Assembly (NCBI GenBank): GCA_949290295.1
Contig: CASERH010000008.1
Location: forward strand, 1 to 41,885
Reading direction: 5' to 3'
Source: an uncultured Pseudomonadota bacterium
GTDB taxonomy: Bacteria; Pseudomonadota; Alphaproteobacteria; RF32; CAG-239
Length of the DNA: 41,885 nt
The notes under the pieces were generated by a model. It searched no databases, had not been told where the DNA came from, and saw only the letters and a list, made by a program, of their open reading frames with translations. Position 1 is the first letter of the stretch, and the number at the start of each line of letters is the position of its first letter. Shown piece by piece: positions 26,035 through 33,530 of this stretch. The position numbers and the translations under genes are program-made.

Positions 26035-27736
26035 CTCGTTCTCTTACAGCGGCTGCTACGGCCGAGTTTGGTACTGAGTTATTTTGCTTGGGCGCAGACG
26101 GCTCTTGAGCTTGTTTTTGGCCGAGAGCCTTGTTGATGTGTTCTTCAAAATATTTCTGCCGATCTTCTTTGCTGCGCGTGTCACAGACATCACCATGTTC
26201 AAGAAGATACCTAAGGTATTCGACTTGTTTTTCCCGAGACTTTTGTTTGGCTTCAGGGGATTTTTCTCCTTGTTTTTGAAGTTTATTTATCTCGGCCCTA
26301 AAGCGTTTAATCTTTTGCATTTTTTCAATTTCAGGGTTAACTTTCGCCAAATCCTTCATACTGTAAGTATCGGGGAAGTTGACTTTGATTTTTGCTTTAT
26401 AGCCGGCCAAAACCATCAGGGCGACAAACTTTTGGGCCTCCTGCGGGTCAGGGCTCAAGGTACCGAGATTAATCTGTGTGCCACCGCTGTCCTTAATCGC
26501 CTGAGCTAAAGCTAAAAAGTGCTTGAACTCGTCACTTTGCAAGGTCATGTCTGTTTCGCTGGCAATGCTAAGCTTGCCTGAAGGCTCGGCCTCCGCCGGA
26601 GCATTAGGAGAGAACAGATTATATTCAAGAGTATCTTGCTCGTTTTTAGCATAACGGATATTTTCTTTTCCACAAGCCTCTTCAAAAGCCTGCGCCAGAG
26701 CGGGTGTCTGTTTGGGGTGCTTTTCCTCTTTTTGGGGCTTAGTTGTATCAGTGCCGCCTTTTTGTTTTTCCTCTGTCCGGTCAAGTTTAAAGAGTGCAGA
26801 TTTATAGGAGGCAACCTGAGCTATAGATTCTTCATCCGCTCGCTTTTCCAAATCTTTCACGCGATAACGGCAAAAATCTTTAAGCGCTACAATATCTTCT
26901 GCGGCAACATTTTCTTCGGCCGTGATTTTAGCCTCAAAAGCCTTAAGCTTTTTATCACATTTTTCAGCCAGAGTTTTTGCCAGATTATTTCTTTTATAAT
27001 CCATGCGGATGTTTTTATGCAAATAAACCAATTCTCTAAGGCTGAGTTGGTCCCAATCCTCCTCTGTTTGGAGATGCTGACTTATATAAGCCACGCAGGC
27101 AGAAGTGATGGCTTTATTTCCTTCCCTGCGATGTTTTTTGGCCTCATCAGAGCCTTTACCATATTTCTTTGCTTCCTCAAAATGGGGCGTAGCAAGGGCA
27201 TTAATTTCATCAATATTCAAATGCTCAAATTCTTTAGGTAAAGATTGAGAAATAGTAACAATCGGCCCTTGATTTGGTAGAGTTTCTGCCTGAGGTCTCA
27301 ATTGTTTTTCCAGAGCAAAAGCAGCATCAGGGATTCTGCGGGCAACATATTTGCGATAGTGCTTAAAAATGTCTATAACCGCATCTTTTTCATAGGCAGA
27401 GGCATCTTGCAAAGAGAAATTGTCTTCAATTTTCTTCAATGCCAGGGAACACAAGTCTTTTATTGTGCTTTCCTGTTCCTTACGATTGTCATGTAAATAG
27501 CCGCGAGCCAAATCATCAATAACAGCACTCAAATCAGCTAAGTCTAATTGTTCCAAAAGCTCTTTATTATCAAGAACAAAACGCAAGGCATATCGTGCCG
27601 CAGAATTTTTTCTTGATTTACCGTTGCGGATAAAAATCTCTCGCTCTACAGAAAAATAAGAGATTTCTGCAGAGCTGTTCAACTTTTCTTTCCAAAGAGG
27701 GTGAAGCTTTAATTGAGAGTTTTGAGCCTTTGCCAT
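26018..27736 (-). CDS. Uncharacterised 572-aa charged, helical protein
   Basis: I do not recognise this family. The 572-aa product has no signal peptide or membrane segment and is rich in Lys, Glu, Ala and Gln. It divides into a helical N-terminal part (1-170), a second helical region (190-330), and a low-complexity linker (TEEKQKGGTDTTKPQKEEK). A small alternating helix/strand module follows near 390-450 (FLALAQAIKDSGGTQINLGT, FVALMVLAGYKAKIKV), and the tail is Gln/Ser-rich and ends RERATTTR. That module faintly recalls domains appended to large mobile-element proteins, but too weakly to name. GAGGA precedes the ATG at 27736; an in-frame TTG one codon earlier is less likely. The 3' end overlaps mrp by 17 bp. 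Confidence 0.75.
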   Translation of the reverse strand: MAKAQNSQLKLHPLWKEKLNSSAEISYFSVEREIFIRNGKSRKNSAARYALRFVLDNKELLEQLDLADLSAVIDDLARGYLHDNRKEQESTIKDLCSLALKKIEDNFSLQDASAYEKDAVIDIFKHYRKYVARRIPDAAFALEKQLRPQAETLPNQGPIVTISQSLPKEFEHLNIDEINALATPHFEEAKKYGKGSDEAKKHRREGNKAITSACVAYISQHLQTEEDWDQLSLRELVYLHKNIRMDYKRNNLAKTLAEKCDKKLKAFEAKITAEENVAAEDIVALKDFCRYRVKDLEKRADEESIAQVASYKSALFKLDRTEEKQKGGTDTTKPQKEEKHPKQTPALAQAFEEACGKENIRYAKNEQDTLEYNLFSPNAPAEAEPSGKLSIASETDMTLQSDEFKHFLALAQAIKDSGGTQINLGTLSPDPQEAQKFVALMVLAGYKAKIKVNFPDTYSMKDLAKVNPEIEKMQKIKRFRAEINKLQKQGEKSPEAKQKSREKQVEYLRYLLEHGDVCDTRSKEDRQKYFEEHINKALGQKQAQEPSAPKQNNSVPNSAVAAAVRERATTTR

Positions 27737-27817
27737 CAACCAGTCCTCATCAAATAAAAATTATAAGAGAAGTATATACTAATTTTATCGGCAACGCAAC
27801 CCAAATTTAGACAAAAA

Positions 27818-29185
27818 TTACTTTTTGCTTAGGCTTTCTAACCTGGCTTCCAAATCACCGATTTTAAGCGCCAAATGTGAATCGGGTGAGAGCTTTTTTG
27901 CCTGTTTGAGCTGTGCTTTGGCAACATCAATTGCGCCAATCCGCAAAGAATATTCTGCCGCGGCATAGTTAGCAGCAGCCTCATTGCCTTGCAACCCATA
28001 GGCTCGGGCCAAGAGCAACCAGGCAAATCCGGTCGGATGTTTGATGATGGACTTGCTCAAAAGATTAACTGCCTTTTGCACTTCTTCAGGCTTTGGCTCA
28101 TCTTCCAAAATGGCCTGCGCATAGCTGATTTGCAGCAATGCGGAATCCGGTAAAAGGGCAGAGGCCTTTTGGTATTGATCTTTCGCTTGTTTGATTTTTC
28201 CGGTTTCAAGATAAATTTGGCCTTTGAGTTCATGAAAATAAGGGTTGTCAGGCTCTTTTGTTAAAAGTTGGCCAAGCTCACTCTCGGCCTTGGCAAATTG
28301 AAGTTGCTTAAAATAAGCAATTGTTCTGGCATATAAGCCGGAAATACTTTTATCTTGAGGCGGATATTTGCGCAAAGTCTGTGCCGGGGGATTTAAATAG
28401 GCATATAGCTTGGCTTTAACTCGCTCAAATTTTTCCTGCAAAGAAGTATCTTCTTTTATGTTTGATTGTTTGACGGCTTCTTCAAAGAAAGTGATTCTCT
28501 CTCTGGTCACCGGGTGAGTACGAAAATAGGGTGTTTCTTCAATTCCCTGCATTTGGTTTTGTGCGGCAATTCGTTTCATAAAAGTGAGCATTCCTTGCGG
28601 ACTTTGCTTGGTCTGCTCCAAAAGCTTGATGGCCGCATCATCGGCAGAGCGCTCTTCCTCAGTCCGATAACGAGTATAATGCGTCAAGAGAGAACTTTGG
28701 CTGCCAAGCATGGCCGCCATGGCCACATCACCGCGCCCGCTCAAAGCCGCCGCCGTGCCGGCCAAAATGGCAGAGGCCAAAGAAACCTCTTGCAGAGATT
28801 GATTTTGCAATTTTTGCCTTAAGATATGCCCTCCCTGAATATGCCCGGTCTCGTGTGCAATCACGCCGGAGAGCTCTCCCGGAGTATCAGCCGCAACAAT
28901 CGTTCCCGTATGGATAAACAAGTTGTTGCCATCTGCCACAAAAGCATTAAGCGAATTGTCTTCAACAATGTAAATTTCATTGCGGTTAAAAGGAATTCCT
29001 GCGGCCTGAAACAAAGGCTTGGTAATTTGCGCAAGCAGTTGCTCGGTTTCCTCATCGCTAATCAAGCGTAGCTCCTGAGCGTTTGAAAAGGAAATAAAAA
29101 AGCAAGATAAAGCAATGGACAGCACCAGACTGTCCATCAGCTTCATTAAATTTTTCTTTAGCCTTTGATAAGTTTTTTCCACCAT
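27818..29185 (-). CDS. M48-family periplasmic metalloprotease with TPR repeats (BepA-like)
   Basis: 455-aa zinc protease resembling E. coli BepA/YfgC, which degrades or rescues stalled outer-membrane proteins. It has a signal peptide (hydrophobic LVLSIALSCFFISFSNA), the zinc motif HETGH at 111-115, and a third ligand in the RTEEERSADDAAIKLL segment. The C-terminal half holds TPR-like helices (about 275-450) with repeated LLTKEPDNPYFHELKGQIYLE-type units. The ATG at 29185 follows AAGGA inside the 3' end of rne (28-bp overlap); an ATG at 29146 would leave a shorter signal peptide and is an alternative. It is co-transcribed with rne. Confidence 0.88.
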   Translation of the reverse strand: MVEKTYQRLKKNLMKLMDSLVLSIALSCFFISFSNAQELRLISDEETEQLLAQITKPLFQAAGIPFNRNEIYIVEDNSLNAFVADGNNLFIHTGTIVAADTPGELSGVIAHETGHIQGGHILRQKLQNQSLQEVSLASAILAGTAAALSGRGDVAMAAMLGSQSSLLTHYTRYRTEEERSADDAAIKLLEQTKQSPQGMLTFMKRIAAQNQMQGIEETPYFRTHPVTRERITFFEEAVKQSNIKEDTSLQEKFERVKAKLYAYLNPPAQTLRKYPPQDKSISGLYARTIAYFKQLQFAKAESELGQLLTKEPDNPYFHELKGQIYLETGKIKQAKDQYQKASALLPDSALLQISYAQAILEDEPKPEEVQKAVNLLSKSIIKHPTGFAWLLLARAYGLQGNEAAANYAAAEYSLRIGAIDVAKAQLKQAKKLSPDSHLALKIGDLEARLESLSKK

Positions 29186-31710
29186 GTTGATTTTTCCTTT
29201 ACCGGTTCCTCTTTGGGGGCTTCGGGTTTAGAAGTAATATCTTCATGGCTGTTATACAAGATAACGGCTTCTTGTTTTTCTTTTACCGGCTGAGGATTTT
29301 CTCCGCCGTTATTATCATCGCGCTCACCACGATTACGGCGGCGGTCAAAACGATTGCGTCCGCGACGACGCTCAAACCGACCGCGGCGGCGTTCCGTGCG
29401 CGCTTCATCTTCAGGCTCCGTCTGAGCTTGCGGCTCAGTGATGCTTTCGGCAACTTGAACTTCGGGAGCTTTTGCCTCAACTTCTTCTTTTTCTTTCTCA
29501 GGAGTTTCGTCTTCAACCGGTTGTAAAGGAGCTTTTTCCTTAACCAACTTAGTTCTCTCTATTCTGTAATCAGAAACACATTTGATGCTGTCATCAGCAC
29601 TGATGATGACCTCCATCTTATATTTCTGCTCCAGATTAACCAGCATCTGGCGTTTTTGGTTCAAGATATAAATGGCAATATCTGTCGGGATAAAGACATT
29701 AATCTTGGAGGAGCGGTTTTTGATTCCTTCTTCTTCAATCCCGCGCAAAACGTAGACAGCGCTGGATTCCGTGGTGCGGACAATTCCTTTTCCCTGGCAG
29801 TGTGGGCAAGTCTGATAATTGCTCTCAAAGAAAGAAGAATGCATTCTCTGGCGAGAAAGCTCAAGCAAACCAAACATGCTCATCTTGCCGACCTGAATAC
29901 GAGAACGGTCTTTTTTCAAGGCCTCTTTCATACGTTTTTCAACCGCGTGGTTGTTGGCAGGTTCATCCATATCAATAAAGTCAATCACAACCAAGCCGGC
30001 CAAGTTGCGCATCCTGAGCTGGCGAGCAATCTCATCACAAGCTTCCAAGTTGGTCTTGAGCGCGGTTTCTTCCAAATCTTTTTCTTTGGTGGCGCGTCCG
30101 GAGTTTACATCAATGGAAACGAGAGCCTCTGTTGGGTTGATAACCAAATATCCACCCGATTCCAATTGTGCGTTGGTGTCGTGCAGTTTATCGAGCTGCC
30201 CTTCAACCTGAAAACGTTGGAACAAAGGCATATCGCTCTGGCGGTAGCTTTTAATTTTTTTCAAATTGTGCGGTGACAAAATGCGCAGGAAATCCCTGGC
30301 CGATTTATAAGCCTCTTCTCCGGCGACAATAATCTCAGAGGTGTCCTTGCTGTAAATATCGCGGAGTGCACGCTTAATCAGATTCCCTTCCTCATGAATA
30401 AGGGCCGGAGCCTTGGTCTTAAGCGAATCAAGTCTGATTTGGTTCCAGGTGCGGATAAGGTAGTTGTAGTCACGCACAATTTCGGCCTTTGGCTTTTCTT
30501 CACCGGCGGTGCGGACAATGATAGACATATCAGCCGTCAACGGCAGCTCGCGGACAATACCTTTTAGACGGTTGCGGTCAGCGGCATTGGTAATCTTGCG
30601 AGAAACACCGCCGCTCTTGATGCGGTTAGGCATCAAGACACAATAGCGTCCGGCCAAAGAAAGATAAGTTGTGAGAGCAGCACCTTTGTTGCCGCGCTCT
30701 TCTTTAACAACCTGCACCAAAAGAATTTGCCCTTCTTTGATGACATCTTGAATTTTATGACGGTGGAATAACTTGCGAGCGCGGATGAGCTTGCGTTGGA
30801 GTTCAAAATCCATCTCGGCATCATCGTCATCATCAACATCCATGTCATCATCAACCAGATTTTGAGGCTTTTCTTCTTTTTCCTCAATTTCCTCGCTGAT
30901 GGAAGGGGCTTCACAACCGGCATCTTCGGTCAACACCTTAAGAGGAGCATCGGCTTTTTCTTCTTCCTTGCTTTCCGCCAGCTTTTCCTCCGCCACCTTC
31001 TGAGCAGCCGCTTCCAGTTCTTTTCTGGCCTCTTCTTGTTTGCGGATTCTCTTTTTTATCAAGCGTTTTTTCTGCGGATGTTTTTTATTGTTCTCAGCCT
31101 CTTCGGGTGCAGATATCTCGGCCGCACCTTGCGCCTCAGCCTCTGAAGTCTCTGCGGCAGCACCGGATTCAACAACTTTTTCAGATGAGGGCTCAGCAAC
31201 AGGCTCAGCAATTGGCTCTGCATTTCCTTCTTTGAGCGAAGTAGAGGATTCAATTTGCGGATTTTCCGCAGGCTCAGCCGTAGCTTGAACTTCAGCTTCC
31301 GCAGCCTGACGTGCCTTTTCGGCCTCTGCAGCCAAGCGCGCTTCTCTGGCGGCAGCTTTTTCTTTGCGGATACGCTCTCTTTCGGCTTCACGCTCTTTGA
31401 TGGCTTGCTTTTTGTTCTCGATGATTTCATCAACTTCCTTATCGATGGCGGCCAATTCCTCTTCCGAAACATCGTAGTAATCGGGATGAATTTCACCAAA
31501 AGCCATAAATCCGTGGCGGTTTCCGCCGTAGTCAATAAAACAAGCCTGGAGAGAAGGCTCCACTCGCATAACTTTTCCGAGATAAATATTACCTTTTATT
31601 TGTTTGCGGTGGGTTGTTTCAAACTCAACATCTTCCAACTTATTGCCATCCAACACGACCACACGGGTTTCTTCAGGTTGGGTGGCATCAATCAACATTC
31701 TTTTAGTCAT
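29158..31710 (-). CDS. rne: Ribonuclease E/G
   Basis: Endoribonuclease that starts mRNA decay and processes stable RNAs at the inner membrane. The 850-aa protein has an S1 domain interrupted by an insertion of about 230 residues (roughly 85-320). The insertion is rich in Ala and Glu, with basic helices (KKRLIKKRIRKQ) and an acidic run (near 286-300). The catalytic DNase I-like domain contains Asp534 in VSIDVNSGRAT and the VVIDFIDMD segment (574-582), and the zinc-link is CPHC at 635-638. The short tail is arginine-rich (RRRGRFERRRGR), an RNA-binding region, rather than the long degradosome scaffold of E. coli. GGAG lies before the ATG. A leader hairpin sits just upstream. Confidence 0.95.
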   Translation of the reverse strand: MTKRMLIDATQPEETRVVVLDGNKLEDVEFETTHRKQIKGNIYLGKVMRVEPSLQACFIDYGGNRHGFMAFGEIHPDYYDVSEEELAAIDKEVDEIIENKKQAIKEREAERERIRKEKAAAREARLAAEAEKARQAAEAEVQATAEPAENPQIESSTSLKEGNAEPIAEPVAEPSSEKVVESGAAAETSEAEAQGAAEISAPEEAENNKKHPQKKRLIKKRIRKQEEARKELEAAAQKVAEEKLAESKEEEKADAPLKVLTEDAGCEAPSISEEIEEKEEKPQNLVDDDMDVDDDDDAEMDFELQRKLIRARKLFHRHKIQDVIKEGQILLVQVVKEERGNKGAALTTYLSLAGRYCVLMPNRIKSGGVSRKITNAADRNRLKGIVRELPLTADMSIIVRTAGEEKPKAEIVRDYNYLIRTWNQIRLDSLKTKAPALIHEEGNLIKRALRDIYSKDTSEIIVAGEEAYKSARDFLRILSPHNLKKIKSYRQSDMPLFQRFQVEGQLDKLHDTNAQLESGGYLVINPTEALVSIDVNSGRATKEKDLEETALKTNLEACDEIARQLRMRNLAGLVVIDFIDMDEPANNHAVEKRMKEALKKDRSRIQVGKMSMFGLLELSRQRMHSSFFESNYQTCPHCQGKGIVRTTESSAVYVLRGIEEEGIKNRSSKINVFIPTDIAIYILNQKRQMLVNLEQKYKMEVIISADDSIKCVSDYRIERTKLVKEKAPLQPVEDETPEKEKEEVEAKAPEVQVAESITEPQAQTEPEDEARTERRRGRFERRRGRNRFDRRRNRGERDDNNGGENPQPVKEKQEAVILYNSHEDITSKPEAPKEEPVKEKSTWWKKLIKG

Positions 31711-32211
31711 TAATAATCTCCGCTCTTGCTTATGCCATAAAGCATAAGCTCAAATATTTTACCAAGCTGGAGGGAACTTAAAGACAAACACAACTATCCT
31801 GATATTTTTTCAGGTCCAATAGTCTGCAATTTAAAAATCAAAAACAATTTCAATTTTCTAATCTCTTTAATTTGCGCAGGGGTTAAAATTTTTTCTTATT
31901 GATTATTGAGCCCCACGCCCAAAACCCGTCCAGCAAAAATTTGCTTACATTTATTTGCCGGAGAGCCGTCCTATCCTGATGATGAGGTGGCGGTACCAGA
32001 TTTTGCCCTTGCAATTTTGTCTTTATACGAATAAAAAGGACGCATCCGATACATAAATTCCGACAAATCTTTCATCAGAATATACGTTTTGTTTTAAAAC
32101 ACAACAATAAAAATAACATCAGCGCATATTTTTGTGTTTTTAAGATATTGGTAAGAAGTATCGTGTATAGTTAAAATCAAATTTATGAGTTAAAGAGTGT
32201 TATAAACAAAG
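31711..32211. other. 501-bp AT-rich divergent intergenic region between rne and the amidase gene
   Basis: Holds the rne leader hairpin and, presumably, divergent promoters. The only coding-like stretch is a 42-codon frame at 31906-32034 (+) that opens with TTG and ends HLFAGEPSYPDDEV, AVPDFALAILSLYE. It has no good ribosome binding site and could be the remnant of a lost gene or chance. No tRNA, repeat or mobile element is visible. Confidence 0.55.
31728..31749 (-). promoter_or_regulatory. Leader hairpin just upstream of the rne ribosome binding site
   Basis: GCTTATGC (minus strand 31749-31742) pairs with GCATAAGC (31735-31728) over a 6-base loop, 6-7 bases before the GGAG of rne. In E. coli, rne mRNA is autoregulated through 5' leader hairpins; a similar role here is an inference from position. 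Confidence 0.4.
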
Positions 32212-33450
32212 ATGTTTCGGATATTTCAAACATTTCGATCTTGTATACTGCCGATATTTATTTGTGCAGCGGTTTTGTTTTGGAATATTGGGCAGGCCGT
32301 GGCCGGGCAAATTTCGGGACTGCGCATTGGGCAGGGCATCGGTACGGTAAGAATAGTTTTTGACGCCGATTCGAAGTTTGACTATAAAGTTTTTCTGCTT
32401 AAAGATCCCAACCGTTTGGTTGTGGATACTCAAAATATAGAGGTTAGTCCTCAGGTTGAAAAAGGGTGTGAACCCAACAGCTTTGTCTCTTCTGTTCGTC
32501 TGGGTACCACGGGAGTTGATGGAGTTAGAGTGGTTTTTGATTTGCAAAAGCCGGCCATCGTCAAAAAAGCATTTATGTTAGCTCCGCAAAGCAAATTCAG
32601 TTGGCGATTTGTGATCGATTTGGAAGTGGCAACGGAGCGGGAGTTTGCCGCCCATGTCGGCAATGATCATGCTTTTAGCAACGATTCTTACGACAGCAAC
32701 AAAACCTCGGTTAAAAACGTATCATCATCAAAAGCATCTATTTCTCAGAGTAAAAGCAAAAAAGTTATTGTCTTGGATCCCGGCCACGGAGGAGTTGATC
32801 CGGGAGCCATCGGCGTTTCCGGCGTCTACGAGAAGAATATAACCCTGGCAATGGCCAGAGAGCTCAAGGAAGTCTTGGAAAAAGACAGTAACTATAAGGT
32901 TTACTTGACCCGCAACCGCGATGTCTTTATTCCCCTGCGCGATAGAGTAAAGATAGCCAGACGCTATGAGGCGGACTTGTTCTTGTCTATTCACGCAGAT
33001 AGTGCAGCCAACAAAAGAGCAACGGGTTTGTCGGTTTATACGCTCTCGGAAAAAGCCTCCGACAAAGAGGCCGCCGCCTTGGCTGAAAAAGAAAACAAAG
33101 CAGATATTGTCGCCGGCCTGAATTTTGCCGAGCACTCAAAAGAGGTGTCTGATGTTTTGCTGAATTTAGCTCAAAGAGAAACCCTGAACCGCTCTTCAGA
33201 GTTTGCCACTTTCATGGTCCAAGAGATGCGCAAATCTACTCACACATTAGACAACACGCACCGCTTTGCCGGTTTTGCGGTTTTGAAAGCCCCGGACGTT
33301 CCTTCTGTTTTGATGGAGTTGGGGTATCTGTCCAATCGTCAGGAGGAAAAATTGTTAAAGCAAAAATCCTACCGCAAAAAATTGGCAATTTCTGCCTCAA
33401 AAGCCATCGATAAATATTTTGACAACATGGAACACGCCTCTGTGTTTTAG
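32212..33450 (+). CDS. amiC: N-acetylmuramoyl-L-alanine amidase (AmiC-like)
   Basis: Periplasmic zinc amidase that removes stem peptides from septal peptidoglycan so that daughter cells can separate. The 412-aa protein has an N-terminal signal sequence (hydrophobic ILPIFICAAVLFWNIGQAVAG), an AMIN localisation domain (about 33-145), and a Ser/Lys-rich linker (160-182). The Amidase_3 domain follows with DPGHGGVDPGAIG, Glu in VYEKNITLA, LSIHADS and VLMELGYLSN, which supply the zinc ligands and catalytic Glu. The closest named relatives are AmiB and AmiC, so the symbol is by resemblance. A PBP1a gene follows, a typical pairing in alphaproteobacteria. Confidence 0.92.
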   Translation: MFRIFQTFRSCILPIFICAAVLFWNIGQAVAGQISGLRIGQGIGTVRIVFDADSKFDYKVFLLKDPNRLVVDTQNIEVSPQVEKGCEPNSFVSSVRLGTTGVDGVRVVFDLQKPAIVKKAFMLAPQSKFSWRFVIDLEVATEREFAAHVGNDHAFSNDSYDSNKTSVKNVSSSKASISQSKSKKVIVLDPGHGGVDPGAIGVSGVYEKNITLAMARELKEVLEKDSNYKVYLTRNRDVFIPLRDRVKIARRYEADLFLSIHADSAANKRATGLSVYTLSEKASDKEAAALAEKENKADIVAGLNFAEHSKEVSDVLLNLAQRETLNRSSEFATFMVQEMRKSTHTLDNTHRFAGFAVLKAPDVPSVLMELGYLSNRQEEKLLKQKSYRKKLAISASKAIDKYFDNMEHASVF

Positions 33451-33453
33451 TGT

Positions 33454-33482
33454 TTGACTCAAATAATTTTTTTATATATTAA
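33454..33482 (+). promoter_or_regulatory. Predicted promoter upstream of the PBP1a gene
   Basis: TTGACT (33454-33459) is followed after 17 bases by TATTAA (33477-33482), or after 15 by TATATT. It lies in the 80-bp gap after the amidase gene, so PBP1a may have its own promoter. Confidence 0.45.
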
Positions 33483-33530
33483 TGAACAGCACAAACATCT
33501 TGTTTCTGATAAATTTTTTCTAGGTCTGCC

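Noticed and set aside
26390..26560. Assignment of the 572-aa protein to a large polyvalent-protein-associated domain family
   Set aside because: The resemblance is only in the spacing of small helices and glycines; too weak without a profile search.
29656..30276. 206-codon plus-strand open frame opposite rne
   Set aside because: It is a shadow of the conserved catalytic region of RNase E.
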